DNA of 64,000 bases, from the NCBI RefSeq assembly GCF_017357405.1, contig NZ_CP071598.1, positions 806,001-870,000 on the forward strand, read 5' to 3'. Origin of the DNA: Halomontanus rarus. Lineage in GTDB: Archaea; Halobacteriota; Halobacteria; Halobacteriales; Natrialbaceae. The position numbers were made by a program, and so were the translations under genes. The notes under the pieces were generated by a model. The model did not search any database. It was not told the origin of the DNA and worked only from the letters and a program-made list of their open reading frames with translations. Every line of letters begins with the position of its first letter. Position 1 is the first letter of the stretch. Below are positions 54,394 to 62,382 of the stretch, piece after piece.

Positions 54394-54954
54394 TCACGGC
54401 GCCGGTGCAACGACGAGCGCCTCGGTGTCTTCGATCGGTACGGAGACCCGACGGCGCGTCTCCGGATCGAGCCAGTCGACGTCGCCGTTGCCGTCGAGGA
54501 CCGTGCCCACCTCGATCCGAACCTCCCGACGTTCGAGCGTGTAGACGAGCAGGGCGTCGTCGTCGGGGAAGCACGCTGCGCGAACGGTATCGCCGTGGTC
54601 GTGGAGCTCCTGGCGCGGCTCGAGCGGCCCACCGTCGTACCGCTCGAGGAACGATCGGAGGAAGGCGTCGTCGGTCGCGCCGTCGTACTCGAGGAACGAC
54701 CCGGCGCGCTCGAGTCCGTCGTCGCTCGGATCACTCGCCGTGTGCCACTCCCAGCGGCCCGGACGCGTCGGCGAGAATCGGATTCCCCGGGTCGCCTCGC
54801 CGTCCTCGAACGTGTCGATTCCGTGGGTCGTCCCGGATTCGTGTTCGAACGTCGCAGTTAGCGTGCGGTCCCCGGCTGGATTCGCGAGCGGCTCGTCGGA
54901 TCGAACCCTCAGTTCGACCGGATTCCAGGCGGTCGCCGACGTGAACGCGAACAT
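54394..54954 (-). CDS. DUF5060-type protein, apparently an internally deleted GH140-like glycosidase
   Basis: 186 residues. The N-terminal 85 residues are a DUF5060-like Ig-fold (NPVELRVRSDEPLANPAGDRT, FSPTRPGRWEWHTASD). The C-terminal 75 residues resemble the putative collagen-binding/beta domain at the end of the same enzymes (AACFPDDDALLVYTLERREVRI, DWLDPETRRR, LVVAP). The catalytic barrel that normally lies between is absent; the two ends meet around EYDGATDDAFLRSFLERYDG. The frame is intact with a plausible start, so it may still be expressed, but it should have no glycosidase activity. The gene is downstream of, and divergent from, the enolase-superfamily remnant. Confidence 0.65.
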   Translation of the reverse strand: MFAFTSATAWNPVELRVRSDEPLANPAGDRTLTATFEHESGTTHGIDTFEDGEATRGIRFSPTRPGRWEWHTASDPSDDGLERAGSFLEYDGATDDAFLRSFLERYDGGPLEPRQELHDHGDTVRAACFPDDDALLVYTLERREVRIEVGTVLDGNGDVDWLDPETRRRVSVPIEDTEALVVAPAP

Positions 54955-55077
54955 AGACGGGTGCTCACGAATCGCATACGTAACGCACTGGTAACGGCAG
55001 CGTCGTCGGGTGCTCCCGAACTACCGGTACCCGTTCGGACGATCACTCGATATTGGTGCGTGTTACCATCACACTCA

Positions 55078-55083
55078 TTTATA
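55078..55083 (+). promoter_or_regulatory. TATA box of the enolase-superfamily remnant
   Basis: TTTATA is centred 27 bases before ATG 55108, an intact leaderless promoter now leading into a broken gene and the intact gene at 55316. Confidence 0.6.
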
Positions 55084-55107
55084 GGTATACGACGGCAGAT
55101 ATTCGCT

Positions 55108-55309
55108 ATGGAACTCGCCGACATCGAATCCGTCTCCGTATGCGATTCCGCTCGAGGACCGGGTCACCGTCGCGACGCGCACTGCCGAAGGTCGTCACCG
55201 TCACCGTCACCGTCACCGTCACTGTCACCGTCGCCGGGGCCGGGGGACGTCGGACGGTCTCGTATCGGTCACGATCGGTGCCACCGCGGAAGAGGGAACC
55301 GAACGGTGA
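55108..55309 (+). pseudogene. N-terminal remnant of an enolase-superfamily gene, frameshifted
   Basis: ATG 55108 opens MELADIESVSV, the usual start of mandelate racemase-type enzymes. One extra base at about 55141 shifts the frame; reading on in the other frame gives AIPLEDRVTVATRTAEG, the expected next segment, then a His-Arg run from a hexamer repeat, then DGLVSVTIGATAEEG and a stop at 55307. No barrel follows. The intact enolase-superfamily gene begins seven bases later. Confidence 0.68.
55194..55229 (+). repeat. Hexamer repeat (GTCACC)6
   Basis: Six tandem hexamers, one of them GTCACT, inside the enolase-superfamily remnant. Likely replication slippage in sequence no longer under selection. 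Confidence 0.8.
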
Positions 55310-55315
55310 TCCGAA

Positions 55316-56536
55316 ATGCGTGACTTCTCCAACCACGCGACCGATCGAGACCCGGATCGGGACGTCGAGATTACGAACATCGAGACCTGCGTCCTCGAGG
55401 GCAACTTCGAGTGGAACCTCGTTCGGGTCCACACCGACGCCGGGGTCGTCGGCCTCGGAGAGTCCTATCGGGGCGGCGGCGTAACCGACCTCGTGGAGTA
55501 CATGAAGCGATTTCTGATCGGCGAGAACCCGCTCGACGTCGAACGACTGTTTCGCCGGATGGTCCAGGAGACCTCCGGTCACGGTGGTACCACCGGAAAG
55601 GTCGTCACCGCGGCGACGGGTATCGAGATCGCCCTCTGGGACGTCGCGGGAAAACTCACCGGTCTTCCGGTCTACCAGCTGCTCGGCGGAAAGTACCGCG
55701 ACGAGGTGCGCGTCTACTGCGACTGCCACGCCGGCGAGGCCTACGAACTCGAGGACGGATACGAGGCCGTCCACGACGAGGACGCTTACGCACCGGAGGC
55801 TTACGCCGCGGAGGCAGAACGGGTCGCCGACATGGGATTTACCGCCCTGAAGTTCGACCTCGACCAGCCCGCCGACAACCGCCCGGATCCCTACAACGGA
55901 CGGGTGAGCAACGCGGCTCTCGAGCGAAAGCGCGAGGTCGTCGAGGCGGTTCGCGACGCGGTCGGTTTCGAGATCGACCTCGCGTTCGACTGCCACTGGG
56001 ATTACTCGCTCGACAGCGCCAAACGGCTCTGTCGGGCGCTCGAGCCCTACGACCTGATGTGGCTCGAGGACGTGATCCCGCCGGAGAATACCGACGCCCA
56101 GCGGGAAGTCACTCGCCGCTCGCCGGTGCCGATCGCGACCGGCGAGAACCGCTTTCGGGTCCACGAGTTCAAAGAGTTGCTCTATGACTTCGGCGTGGAC
56201 GTGGTCACGCCGGATCCGTCGACGTGTGGCGGTCTCGCCGAGTCAAAGGCGATCGCGAGCCGCGCCGAGGAGAACTACATCGTCTTCTCGCCGCACAACG
56301 TCTGCAGCCCCGTCGGAACGATGGCCTGCGTCCACCTCGGCGCGTGCGTCCCGAACTTCGACGTCCTCGAGTATCACGCCCTCGAGGTCGACTGGTGGGA
56401 CGACCTGCTCGTCCGCGACGAACCGCTGATCGAGGGGGGATACATCGAGGTTCCCGAAACGCCGGGACTGGGGATCGAACTGGACGAGGCGGTCGCACGC
56501 GAGCATCTGCTCGATCCGGGAACGATGTTCGGCTGA
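55316..56536 (+). CDS. Enolase-superfamily sugar-acid dehydratase
   Basis: 406 residues. Capping domain with GLGESYRGGGVTDLVEYMK, then barrel residues FTALKFDLDQPAD (K-x-D at the KxK position), LAFDCHWDYSLD (metal Asp and the D-x-H acid), LMWLEDVIPPEN (Glu), IATGENRFR (Glu) and VFSPHNVCSPVGTMA (His). The D-x-H arrangement is typical of aldonic-acid dehydratases such as gluconate or galactonate dehydratase. The first 17 residues are a polar extension. It starts an apparent operon with a cupin (48 bases on) and an FAH-family enzyme (six bases on), probably one sugar-acid pathway. The exact acid is unknown. Confidence 0.9.
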   Translation: MRDFSNHATDRDPDRDVEITNIETCVLEGNFEWNLVRVHTDAGVVGLGESYRGGGVTDLVEYMKRFLIGENPLDVERLFRRMVQETSGHGGTTGKVVTAATGIEIALWDVAGKLTGLPVYQLLGGKYRDEVRVYCDCHAGEAYELEDGYEAVHDEDAYAPEAYAAEAERVADMGFTALKFDLDQPADNRPDPYNGRVSNAALERKREVVEAVRDAVGFEIDLAFDCHWDYSLDSAKRLCRALEPYDLMWLEDVIPPENTDAQREVTRRSPVPIATGENRFRVHEFKELLYDFGVDVVTPDPSTCGGLAESKAIASRAEENYIVFSPHNVCSPVGTMACVHLGACVPNFDVLEYHALEVDWWDDLLVRDEPLIEGGYIEVPETPGLGIELDEAVAREHLLDPGTMFG

Positions 56537-56584
56537 AACGGTGCCGACCGAACGCTGATTACCGTGCCACGTCATAACGCCCCT

Positions 56585-56977
56585 ATGGACCCAGTCGCGT
56601 TCGACGAAGCGGAGACGTACGAACCGGATGCCGGATGGCGCCGCGCCGCGCTGGCCGGCAGCGACGCGTTCTCCTTCGAGTGGTTCGAGAAGCCGCCGGG
56701 ACACTCCTCGCCGCTGCACGACCACGAGAACGAGCAGGTGTGCGTCTGTCTCGAGGGTCAACTCACCGTCGCCACCGAGACCGACGAGGTGCTCCTCGAG
56801 CAGTACGACTCGGTCCACCTCGAGTCCGGGGAGCCCCACCACGTCGAGAACACCGGCGACGAGCGGGCGGTCGGCCTCGACGTGTTCGCGCCGGGACGGT
56901 CGTTCGACTTCTGGCTCGATCGTCAGGAGAACGATGCGGCGGATCGCCGGACGGACGAGACCGCAGGGAGCGAGTAG
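56585..56977 (+). CDS. Single-domain cupin, KdgF-like
   Basis: 130 residues from ATG 56585; GTG 56564 would add seven residues. The metal site is typical: SPLHDHENEQVCVCLEGQL (H-x-H-x3-Q) and SGEPHHVENTG (the distal His). The H-x-H...Q...H ligand set and the ending GLDVFAPGRSFDFWLDR recall KdgF, the cupin that converts unsaturated uronates released by pectate lyases to the linear keto form. The location between an aldonic-acid dehydratase and an FAH-family enzyme supports a sugar-acid role. A generic cupin regulator or isomerase is the alternative. Confidence 0.82.
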   Translation: MDPVAFDEAETYEPDAGWRRAALAGSDAFSFEWFEKPPGHSSPLHDHENEQVCVCLEGQLTVATETDEVLLEQYDSVHLESGEPHHVENTGDERAVGLDVFAPGRSFDFWLDRQENDAADRRTDETAGSE

Positions 56978-56983
56978 AGTAGA

Positions 56984-57802
56984 ATGCGATACCTCGCTCG
57001 CACCACCGACGGCGACCCGCTCCTGGGCGACGAGACGGGATACGTCCCGCTGTCGGCGGCCGTTCCCGGCGTCGAGACGGTCCGCGAGGCGCTCGCACTC
57101 GGCTCTGCGTCCCTCCCCGAGCCGTCGAGAGCGTTCGCCTCCCGAGTTCCGGCCGAAGACCTCTCGTTCGCCTCGCCGCTCCCCGATCCGGGGAAACTCC
57201 TCGGAATCGGTCTCAACTACGCCGATCACGCCGCCGACCTCGACGAGAGCGCACCGGACGAGCCGGCGAGTTTCTTTAAACCCGCGACGGCCGCGACCGG
57301 TCCCGGCGGTCCGATTCGGCTCCCCCCGACGGAGCTCTCCGATCACGTCACGGCGGAGGCCGAACTCGCGGTCGTCGTCGGGCGAACCTGTCGCGACGTC
57401 GACGCCGCGGCGGCCGATGCGGTCATCGCCGGCTATTTGCCGGTGATCGACGTGACCGCGGAGGACGTCCTTCGACGGAATCCGCGCTTTCTGACCCGTG
57501 CGAAGAGCTTCGACACCTTCCTCGTGTTCGGGCCGCACATCGCCGTTCCCGAACCCGGAACGGACCTCTCGGGGATCGAGGTGCGGACCGTCGTCGACGA
57601 CGAAGTTCGGGCTCGAAACGTCGTCGACGACATGCACTTCTCGCCGCGAGAACTCGTCGCCTTCCACTCCCGCGTGATGACCCTCGAGCCGGGGGATATC
57701 ATCAGTACCGGGACGCCGGGGGCCCACGTGATCCGTCCGGGTGACGAGGTCCGCGCCGAGGTCGACCGATTCGGGTCGGTTCGGGCGGACGTCGTCGCGT
57801 GA
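56984..57802 (+). CDS. Fumarylacetoacetate hydrolase (FAH) family protein
   Basis: 272 residues. The FAH core is clear: LLGIGLNYADHAADL at the start of the domain, PASFFKPATAATGPGGPI, AEAELAVVVGRTCRDV (metal Glu-x-Glu), DVTAEDVLRRNPRFLTRAKSFDTF (metal Asp, catalytic Lys) and the C-terminal GDIISTGTPGAH. Members hydrolyse acylpyruvates or dehydrate 2-keto-3-deoxy sugar acids; archaeal pentose pathways use a member of this family for 2-keto-3-deoxyarabinonate. With the upstream dehydratase the second role is attractive. It is convergent with the MFS gene. Confidence 0.9.
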   Translation: MRYLARTTDGDPLLGDETGYVPLSAAVPGVETVREALALGSASLPEPSRAFASRVPAEDLSFASPLPDPGKLLGIGLNYADHAADLDESAPDEPASFFKPATAATGPGGPIRLPPTELSDHVTAEAELAVVVGRTCRDVDAAAADAVIAGYLPVIDVTAEDVLRRNPRFLTRAKSFDTFLVFGPHIAVPEPGTDLSGIEVRTVVDDEVRARNVVDDMHFSPRELVAFHSRVMTLEPGDIISTGTPGAHVIRPGDEVRAEVDRFGSVRADVVA

Positions 57803-57862
57803 TCCGGCGGTAAATCGGACGACGCTCGACGCTTCGCTCCCGGTCGCTCGAGTGACTGGCGC

Positions 57863-59017
57863 TCACGCGTACCGGCGACCGACGACGACGATACAGAGCA
57901 GGACGGCGACGAGCGCCAGTTGCAGCGTCATCGCCCGCTCGATGGAGTAGACGTCGGCGAGGACGCCGACGGTCGCGGGGAAGACGAAGAAGCCGATCTG
58001 TGCGGACGTGAGCGCGATGGCGTTGATCGGACCGGTGAACTGCGGAACGGTGTCGATCCCCCAGGCGAGCAGCGTCGGGAACAACCCGGAAACCAGAAAC
58101 CCGACCGCGAACACGCCGAGAAGCATCCGGTCGCCGCCGGCGAACCAGAACGTGATCCCCAGCGCGACGAGCGTCAGCGCCGCGGTCGCGAGGACGATCG
58201 TCAGATATCGGGCCCGACCGGCGAGCCGACTGAAGACGAGTCGACCGGGGATGTATGCCACGAGGTACACCGAGAGGACCGAATTGGCGACTCCGGGTGT
58301 GAAGAACTGGGCCGAGTAGTAGGGTAACCACGTGAAAAATACGCTCTCGATCCCGCCGGTGAGCACGAGCGCACACCCCATGACGAGCAGTTCTCGACGG
58401 GCGAGCAACTCCGGAACGTCGGCGCGGCGAAACGACACCTCGTTTTCCATCAGCGACGGCGACTCGAGCCGCCAGAGTACGACCAGAATCGGGAGCAAGA
58501 CGAGTGCGAGAACGGCGTACGTGAGTCGCCACTCGCCCAGGTAAAGCGCCAGCGTCACGACGAGAGGACCGATCGTCGCGCCGACGGCCCACGCCATCGT
58601 CTGGAGGTTGAAGATCCGGCCCCGAGTGTCCGGATAGAGGTGACTCAGGAGGGGTCGATCGAGCGCTCTGAATACGCCCGTCGACGCGCTTCGGGCGAAG
58701 ACCATCGCGAGGAGGACGACGAACGACGGAGCCGCTCCGATGAAGAGAAATCCGATCACGGAGCCGACGACGCCGACGAGGAGCCACCGTCGAACGTCGA
58801 TTCGACCGGCCAGGAGGCCGAACGTGACGACGACGAGGACGAACCCGACGGTTCCGACGGGAGTCACGAGTCCGAGCAGGCTCTCGGACACGCCGAACGT
58901 CTCCTGAAAGCTCACGAACAAGGCTCCTCGAACCTGCATCGCCAATCCGCCGACCGCTGCGAACGAAAACAGCGCCCCAGTCCAGTAGAACCGCTCTCGG
59001 GAGTGAGACGCAGACAT
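57863..59017 (-). CDS. Major facilitator superfamily transporter
   Basis: 384 residues from the ATG at 59017; an earlier in-frame start would add a non-family segment. Twelve hydrophobic helices starting RFYWTGALFSFAAVGGLAM. A-motif-like loops GLLAGRIDVRRW and SRLAGRARYLTIV occur in the first and second halves. The substrate is not readable. By position, between the FAH-family and ThDP-enzyme genes, it may import the sugar acid degraded here. It is divergent from the ThDP-enzyme gene. Confidence 0.9.
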   Translation of the reverse strand: MSASHSRERFYWTGALFSFAAVGGLAMQVRGALFVSFQETFGVSESLLGLVTPVGTVGFVLVVVTFGLLAGRIDVRRWLLVGVVGSVIGFLFIGAAPSFVVLLAMVFARSASTGVFRALDRPLLSHLYPDTRGRIFNLQTMAWAVGATIGPLVVTLALYLGEWRLTYAVLALVLLPILVVLWRLESPSLMENEVSFRRADVPELLARRELLVMGCALVLTGGIESVFFTWLPYYSAQFFTPGVANSVLSVYLVAYIPGRLVFSRLAGRARYLTIVLATAALTLVALGITFWFAGGDRMLLGVFAVGFLVSGLFPTLLAWGIDTVPQFTGPINAIALTSAQIGFFVFPATVGVLADVYSIERAMTLQLALVAVLLCIVVVGRRYA

Positions 59018-59165
59018 AGGTCTGGCTCTCTCGAAGACGAGTAAGAACGTAGCGATCACGGAAATTTGGGTGTACACCGTCGACTGAATACCGAACCGAT
59101 GCTTCGTCCGAAATGCGACCGGTCGCGGGAAACACTGATTACCCTCCCGGAGGACAGGTCTCTCG

Positions 59166-60851
59166 ATGGGTGATTCGACGTCGACGCGTCGGGGCGGCGA
59201 ATACGTCTACGAAGCGCTGCTCGAGGCGGGTATCGACCTCCTCGTCGGGATTCCCGGGACGCAGACGCTCCCGCTCGACCGCGTCGTCGCTCGCCGCTCG
59301 GAGATGCGGTACGTGATGGCCCGCCACGAGACCGCAGTGCCCCACATCGCGTGGGGATACTACGAGACGTCGGGAACGCCTGCGGCCACGCTGACGGTTC
59401 CGGGTCCGGGCGAGACGAACGCCATGCACGGGCTCAAGAACGCCCTCGAGGACAGCGTGCCGATCGTCCACGTCTCCGCCGACGTCGACCCCGAAGACCG
59501 GGGACGGAACCCGATCCACGAAATCGACCCGGACACGTTCGACAACGTCGTCAAAGAGAACGTGACGGTTACGGATTCGACCGACCTCCCCGCGGCGCTC
59601 GCCCGCGGAATCGAACGGGCGCTCGCACCACCGAAAGGGCCCGTCCGGCTGGGAATCCCGAGTGGCGTCCTCGCCGCGGAGTTCTCCGCGCCGACCGCGA
59701 CGGTGGCTCCCGAACGGGTTACGAGGGACAACACCCCCTCCTACGAGGCGGCCGCGGAGTTGCTCGCGGACGCGAGTCGGCCGGTCGTCTACGCCGGCGG
59801 CGGCGTTCGGCGGTCGCCGGGTGGCCCGGCGGCGGCACTGCGATTGGCCGATCGGTTAGACGCCCCCGTCGTCACCTCATACAAGGGGAAAGGAACCGTC
59901 CCGGAGGACGACCCGCGGTTTCTCGGCGTCACCGGGAGTCACTTCCCGCCCGGTGCGAACGACGCGCTCGCGGCTGCCGACGCCGTCGTCGCGCTCGGAA
60001 CCGATTTCGACGGCGTCACCACCGCGGGCTGGGAGGTTCCGATGGGGGACCGACTCGTGCACGTAACCCTCGAGCCCAGCGCGATCGGCGCGTCGTACGA
60101 GGCCGACGTGGCGATCGTCGACGACGTCGCCGTCGCGGCCGACGCGATCGCCGACCGTCTCGCCGACCGGTCCGCTCCGTCGGATCGATGGACGGGACGC
60201 ACGGTCGCGACCGCAGTTCGCGAGGAGTACGTCGATCACGTTCGTTCCGAGGGGCTTCTCGAGGAGGGGCCGCCGTTGCACACGCCGTCGTTACTTCGGA
60301 CGGTTCGCGATTCGATCCCGCGAGAGAGCGTCGTCACGGTCGACGTCGGCGGGTTTCGACTGTGGGCGATGCAGGCGTTCGAAGCCTACGACCCCGAGAC
60401 GTTCGTCGCCGCGGGTTCGTGGGCCGGGATGGGCGTCGGCCTTCCGGCCGCGATCGGCGCGAAGTTGGCTCGTCCGGATCGCGAGGTGGTCTGTCTCACC
60501 GGTGACGGCGGACTGTTGATGTGCATCCACGAACTCCACACGGCCGCAGAGTACGACCTCGACATCGTCGTCGTCGTCTCGAACAACGGCGACTACGGCG
60601 TCATCAGCAAGTCGCCCGAGATCCGCCGGTACGCGGACGACCACGCGTTCGCCTGGGACTCGCCCTCGTTCACGACGATCGCCGAGGGGTTCGGCTGGAC
60701 CGGCGAGTCGGTCGACACCGCGAGCGGTCTCGAGGCGGCGCTCGACGAGGCCATCTCTCGCGACGGACCGACCCTGATCGACGTCGACGTGCCGACCGAC
60801 GAACCCTCTGCGCCCGAGGTCGCGGCGTTCGACTCGTCGCTCTCGTTGTGA
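59166..60851 (+). CDS. Thiamine diphosphate-dependent enzyme, acetolactate synthase/benzoylformate decarboxylase family
   Basis: 561 residues, three ThDP domains. The N-terminal catalytic Glu is in VMARHETAVPHIAWGYYE; the central domain has VVYAGGGVRRS; the C-terminal ThDP motif is LTGDGGLLMCIHELHTAAE then VVVSNNGDYGV (GDG...N-N). The active-site neighbours of true acetolactate synthase (its FAD/quinone segment) are not evident, so a decarboxylase, carboligase or glyoxylate-carboligase type activity is possible. It probably acts on a 2-keto acid made by the flanking genes. A leader of about 150 bases separates it from the MFS gene. Confidence 0.9.
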   Translation: MGDSTSTRRGGEYVYEALLEAGIDLLVGIPGTQTLPLDRVVARRSEMRYVMARHETAVPHIAWGYYETSGTPAATLTVPGPGETNAMHGLKNALEDSVPIVHVSADVDPEDRGRNPIHEIDPDTFDNVVKENVTVTDSTDLPAALARGIERALAPPKGPVRLGIPSGVLAAEFSAPTATVAPERVTRDNTPSYEAAAELLADASRPVVYAGGGVRRSPGGPAAALRLADRLDAPVVTSYKGKGTVPEDDPRFLGVTGSHFPPGANDALAAADAVVALGTDFDGVTTAGWEVPMGDRLVHVTLEPSAIGASYEADVAIVDDVAVAADAIADRLADRSAPSDRWTGRTVATAVREEYVDHVRSEGLLEEGPPLHTPSLLRTVRDSIPRESVVTVDVGGFRLWAMQAFEAYDPETFVAAGSWAGMGVGLPAAIGAKLARPDREVVCLTGDGGLLMCIHELHTAAEYDLDIVVVVSNNGDYGVISKSPEIRRYADDHAFAWDSPSFTTIAEGFGWTGESVDTASGLEAALDEAISRDGPTLIDVDVPTDEPSAPEVAAFDSSLSL

Positions 60852-61026
60852 GTCACCGCTCCGGTATCGACCGCGCAGGTTCTGCGTCTGCGGAATTCGA
60901 GCGGGCGCAACGGAATCGGGCGTTCTCGGTCACGACTATCTGATCGTCCGTTCGGTCGTCGGAGACGACGGCAGACCCGCACGTTCCACCCCAGCACTGA
61001 TTATCCGACTCGTCGATCTGTCGACG

Positions 61027-62280
61027 ATGACCGATCTCGAGACGACGGACGGGGACGCGATGCGCGACTTCGCGGAGCGGTTGCTCCGGTTCGACACCAC
61101 CGACGGGAACGAACGCGCCGCCCAGGAGTGGTTTCGCGACCGACTCGAAGCGCTCGGCTTCGAGACGTACACGTGGACCGCCGACGCGGACGACATCTCG
61201 GCCCACCCGTCGTTCGCGTCCGTCTCTGAGCGGACCGTCGAAGATCGACCCAGCGTCGGCGGCGTCCTCGAGTTCGGGAGTCCCGACCGGGGGCGGACGC
61301 TCGTGCTCAACGGGCACGTGGACGTCGTCCCGGCGAACGAAACGCACTGGACCGGCGATCCGTTCGAACCGCGGTGGGACGGCGACAGGCTCGTGGCCCG
61401 CGGCGCCGCGGACATGAAGAGTCAGCTCGCAGCGTGCGTCTTCGCGGCTCGTTCGCTGCGGGACGACCCGGACGGGATCGACGGTCGACTCGTCGTCGAA
61501 AGCGTGATCGGCGAAGAGGAGGGGGGCGTTGGCGCCGCCGCTGCAGCGATCTCGAATCCGTATCCGTTCGAGCGCGACGCGGCGATCGTCGCCGAACCGA
61601 CCGACATGCGCGTCGTGACGGCGACCGAAGGGTGTCTGATGGGCCGGGTACGGATTACCGGCCGGGCCGCACACGCGGCTCGGAAGTGGGAGGGCGAATC
61701 GGTGCTCCCGCACTTCGAGCGCGTTCGCCGCGCGTTCGAGACGCTGGAAACCGAACGGGCCGAACGCGTCTCCCATCCGCTGTACGACCGGTTCGACGTT
61801 CCCTGGCCGATCGTCATCGGCCGCGTCGATGCCGGGACGTGGGCCTCCAACGTCCCCGGAACGCTGACGGCCGAGATGCGCGTCGGGGTCGCACCGGGGG
61901 AGTCCCTCGACGGGGTTCAGGCGGAGTGTCGAGAGCGATTGGCCGACGTCGCGAACGAAAGCGACTGGCTCGCCGATCATCCCCCGACGTTCGAACGGTT
62001 CGGCCACCAGTTCGAACCCGCGGAGATCGACGCCGGCGAACCGATCGTGACCGCCCTCCAGGACGCGATGATCGCGCGCGAACTGTCCGAGACGTCACCT
62101 ATCGGTGAAACCTACGGTTCCGACGCCCGCCACTACGTCGAGGCCGGGATTCCGACCGTCGTATTCGGCCCCGGCCGCATCGAGGAGGCCCACTTTCCCG
62201 ACGAATCCATCTCTTGGCCCGACGTCGTAACCGCCGGCGACGTACTGGCCGAGACGGCGCGTCGCTTTCTCCGTTCGTAG
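61027..62280 (+). CDS. M20-family metallohydrolase (ArgE/DapE/carboxypeptidase type)
   Basis: 417 residues. Zinc ligands in LNGHVDVVP and ARGAADMKSQLAACV, the catalytic/metal Glu pair in VIGEEEGGVGAA, a dimerisation (lid) domain (about 215-320) starting GCLMGRVRITGRAAHAARKWEG, and a final His in EAHFPDESI. The family hydrolyses amide bonds of acyl-amino acids or peptides. Its reason for sitting in a sugar-acid locus is unclear. Same strand as the ThDP-enzyme gene (175-base gap) and the next enolase-superfamily gene (102-base gap). Confidence 0.9.
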   Translation: MTDLETTDGDAMRDFAERLLRFDTTDGNERAAQEWFRDRLEALGFETYTWTADADDISAHPSFASVSERTVEDRPSVGGVLEFGSPDRGRTLVLNGHVDVVPANETHWTGDPFEPRWDGDRLVARGAADMKSQLAACVFAARSLRDDPDGIDGRLVVESVIGEEEGGVGAAAAAISNPYPFERDAAIVAEPTDMRVVTATEGCLMGRVRITGRAAHAARKWEGESVLPHFERVRRAFETLETERAERVSHPLYDRFDVPWPIVIGRVDAGTWASNVPGTLTAEMRVGVAPGESLDGVQAECRERLADVANESDWLADHPPTFERFGHQFEPAEIDAGEPIVTALQDAMIARELSETSPIGETYGSDARHYVEAGIPTVVFGPGRIEEAHFPDESISWPDVVTAGDVLAETARRFLRS

Positions 62281-62351
62281 CCCTCGAGGACCGAACTCAC
62301 GACCGACGGCGGAGCGGCGGGTTCCGTCGGTACTGTGACGGCGCGGTTCAG

Positions 62352-62359
62352 TTTTATTA
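62352..62359 (+). promoter_or_regulatory. TATA box of the last enolase-superfamily gene
   Basis: TTTTATTA is centred 27 bases before ATG 62383, an ideal leaderless layout. Confidence 0.65.
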
Positions 62360-62382
62360 TCGTCGACAGAACATACGCGAGC

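Noticed and set aside
55194..55229. Short tandem repeat considered as a CRISPR-like array
   Set aside because: Unit of six bases without spacers; it is simple slippage.
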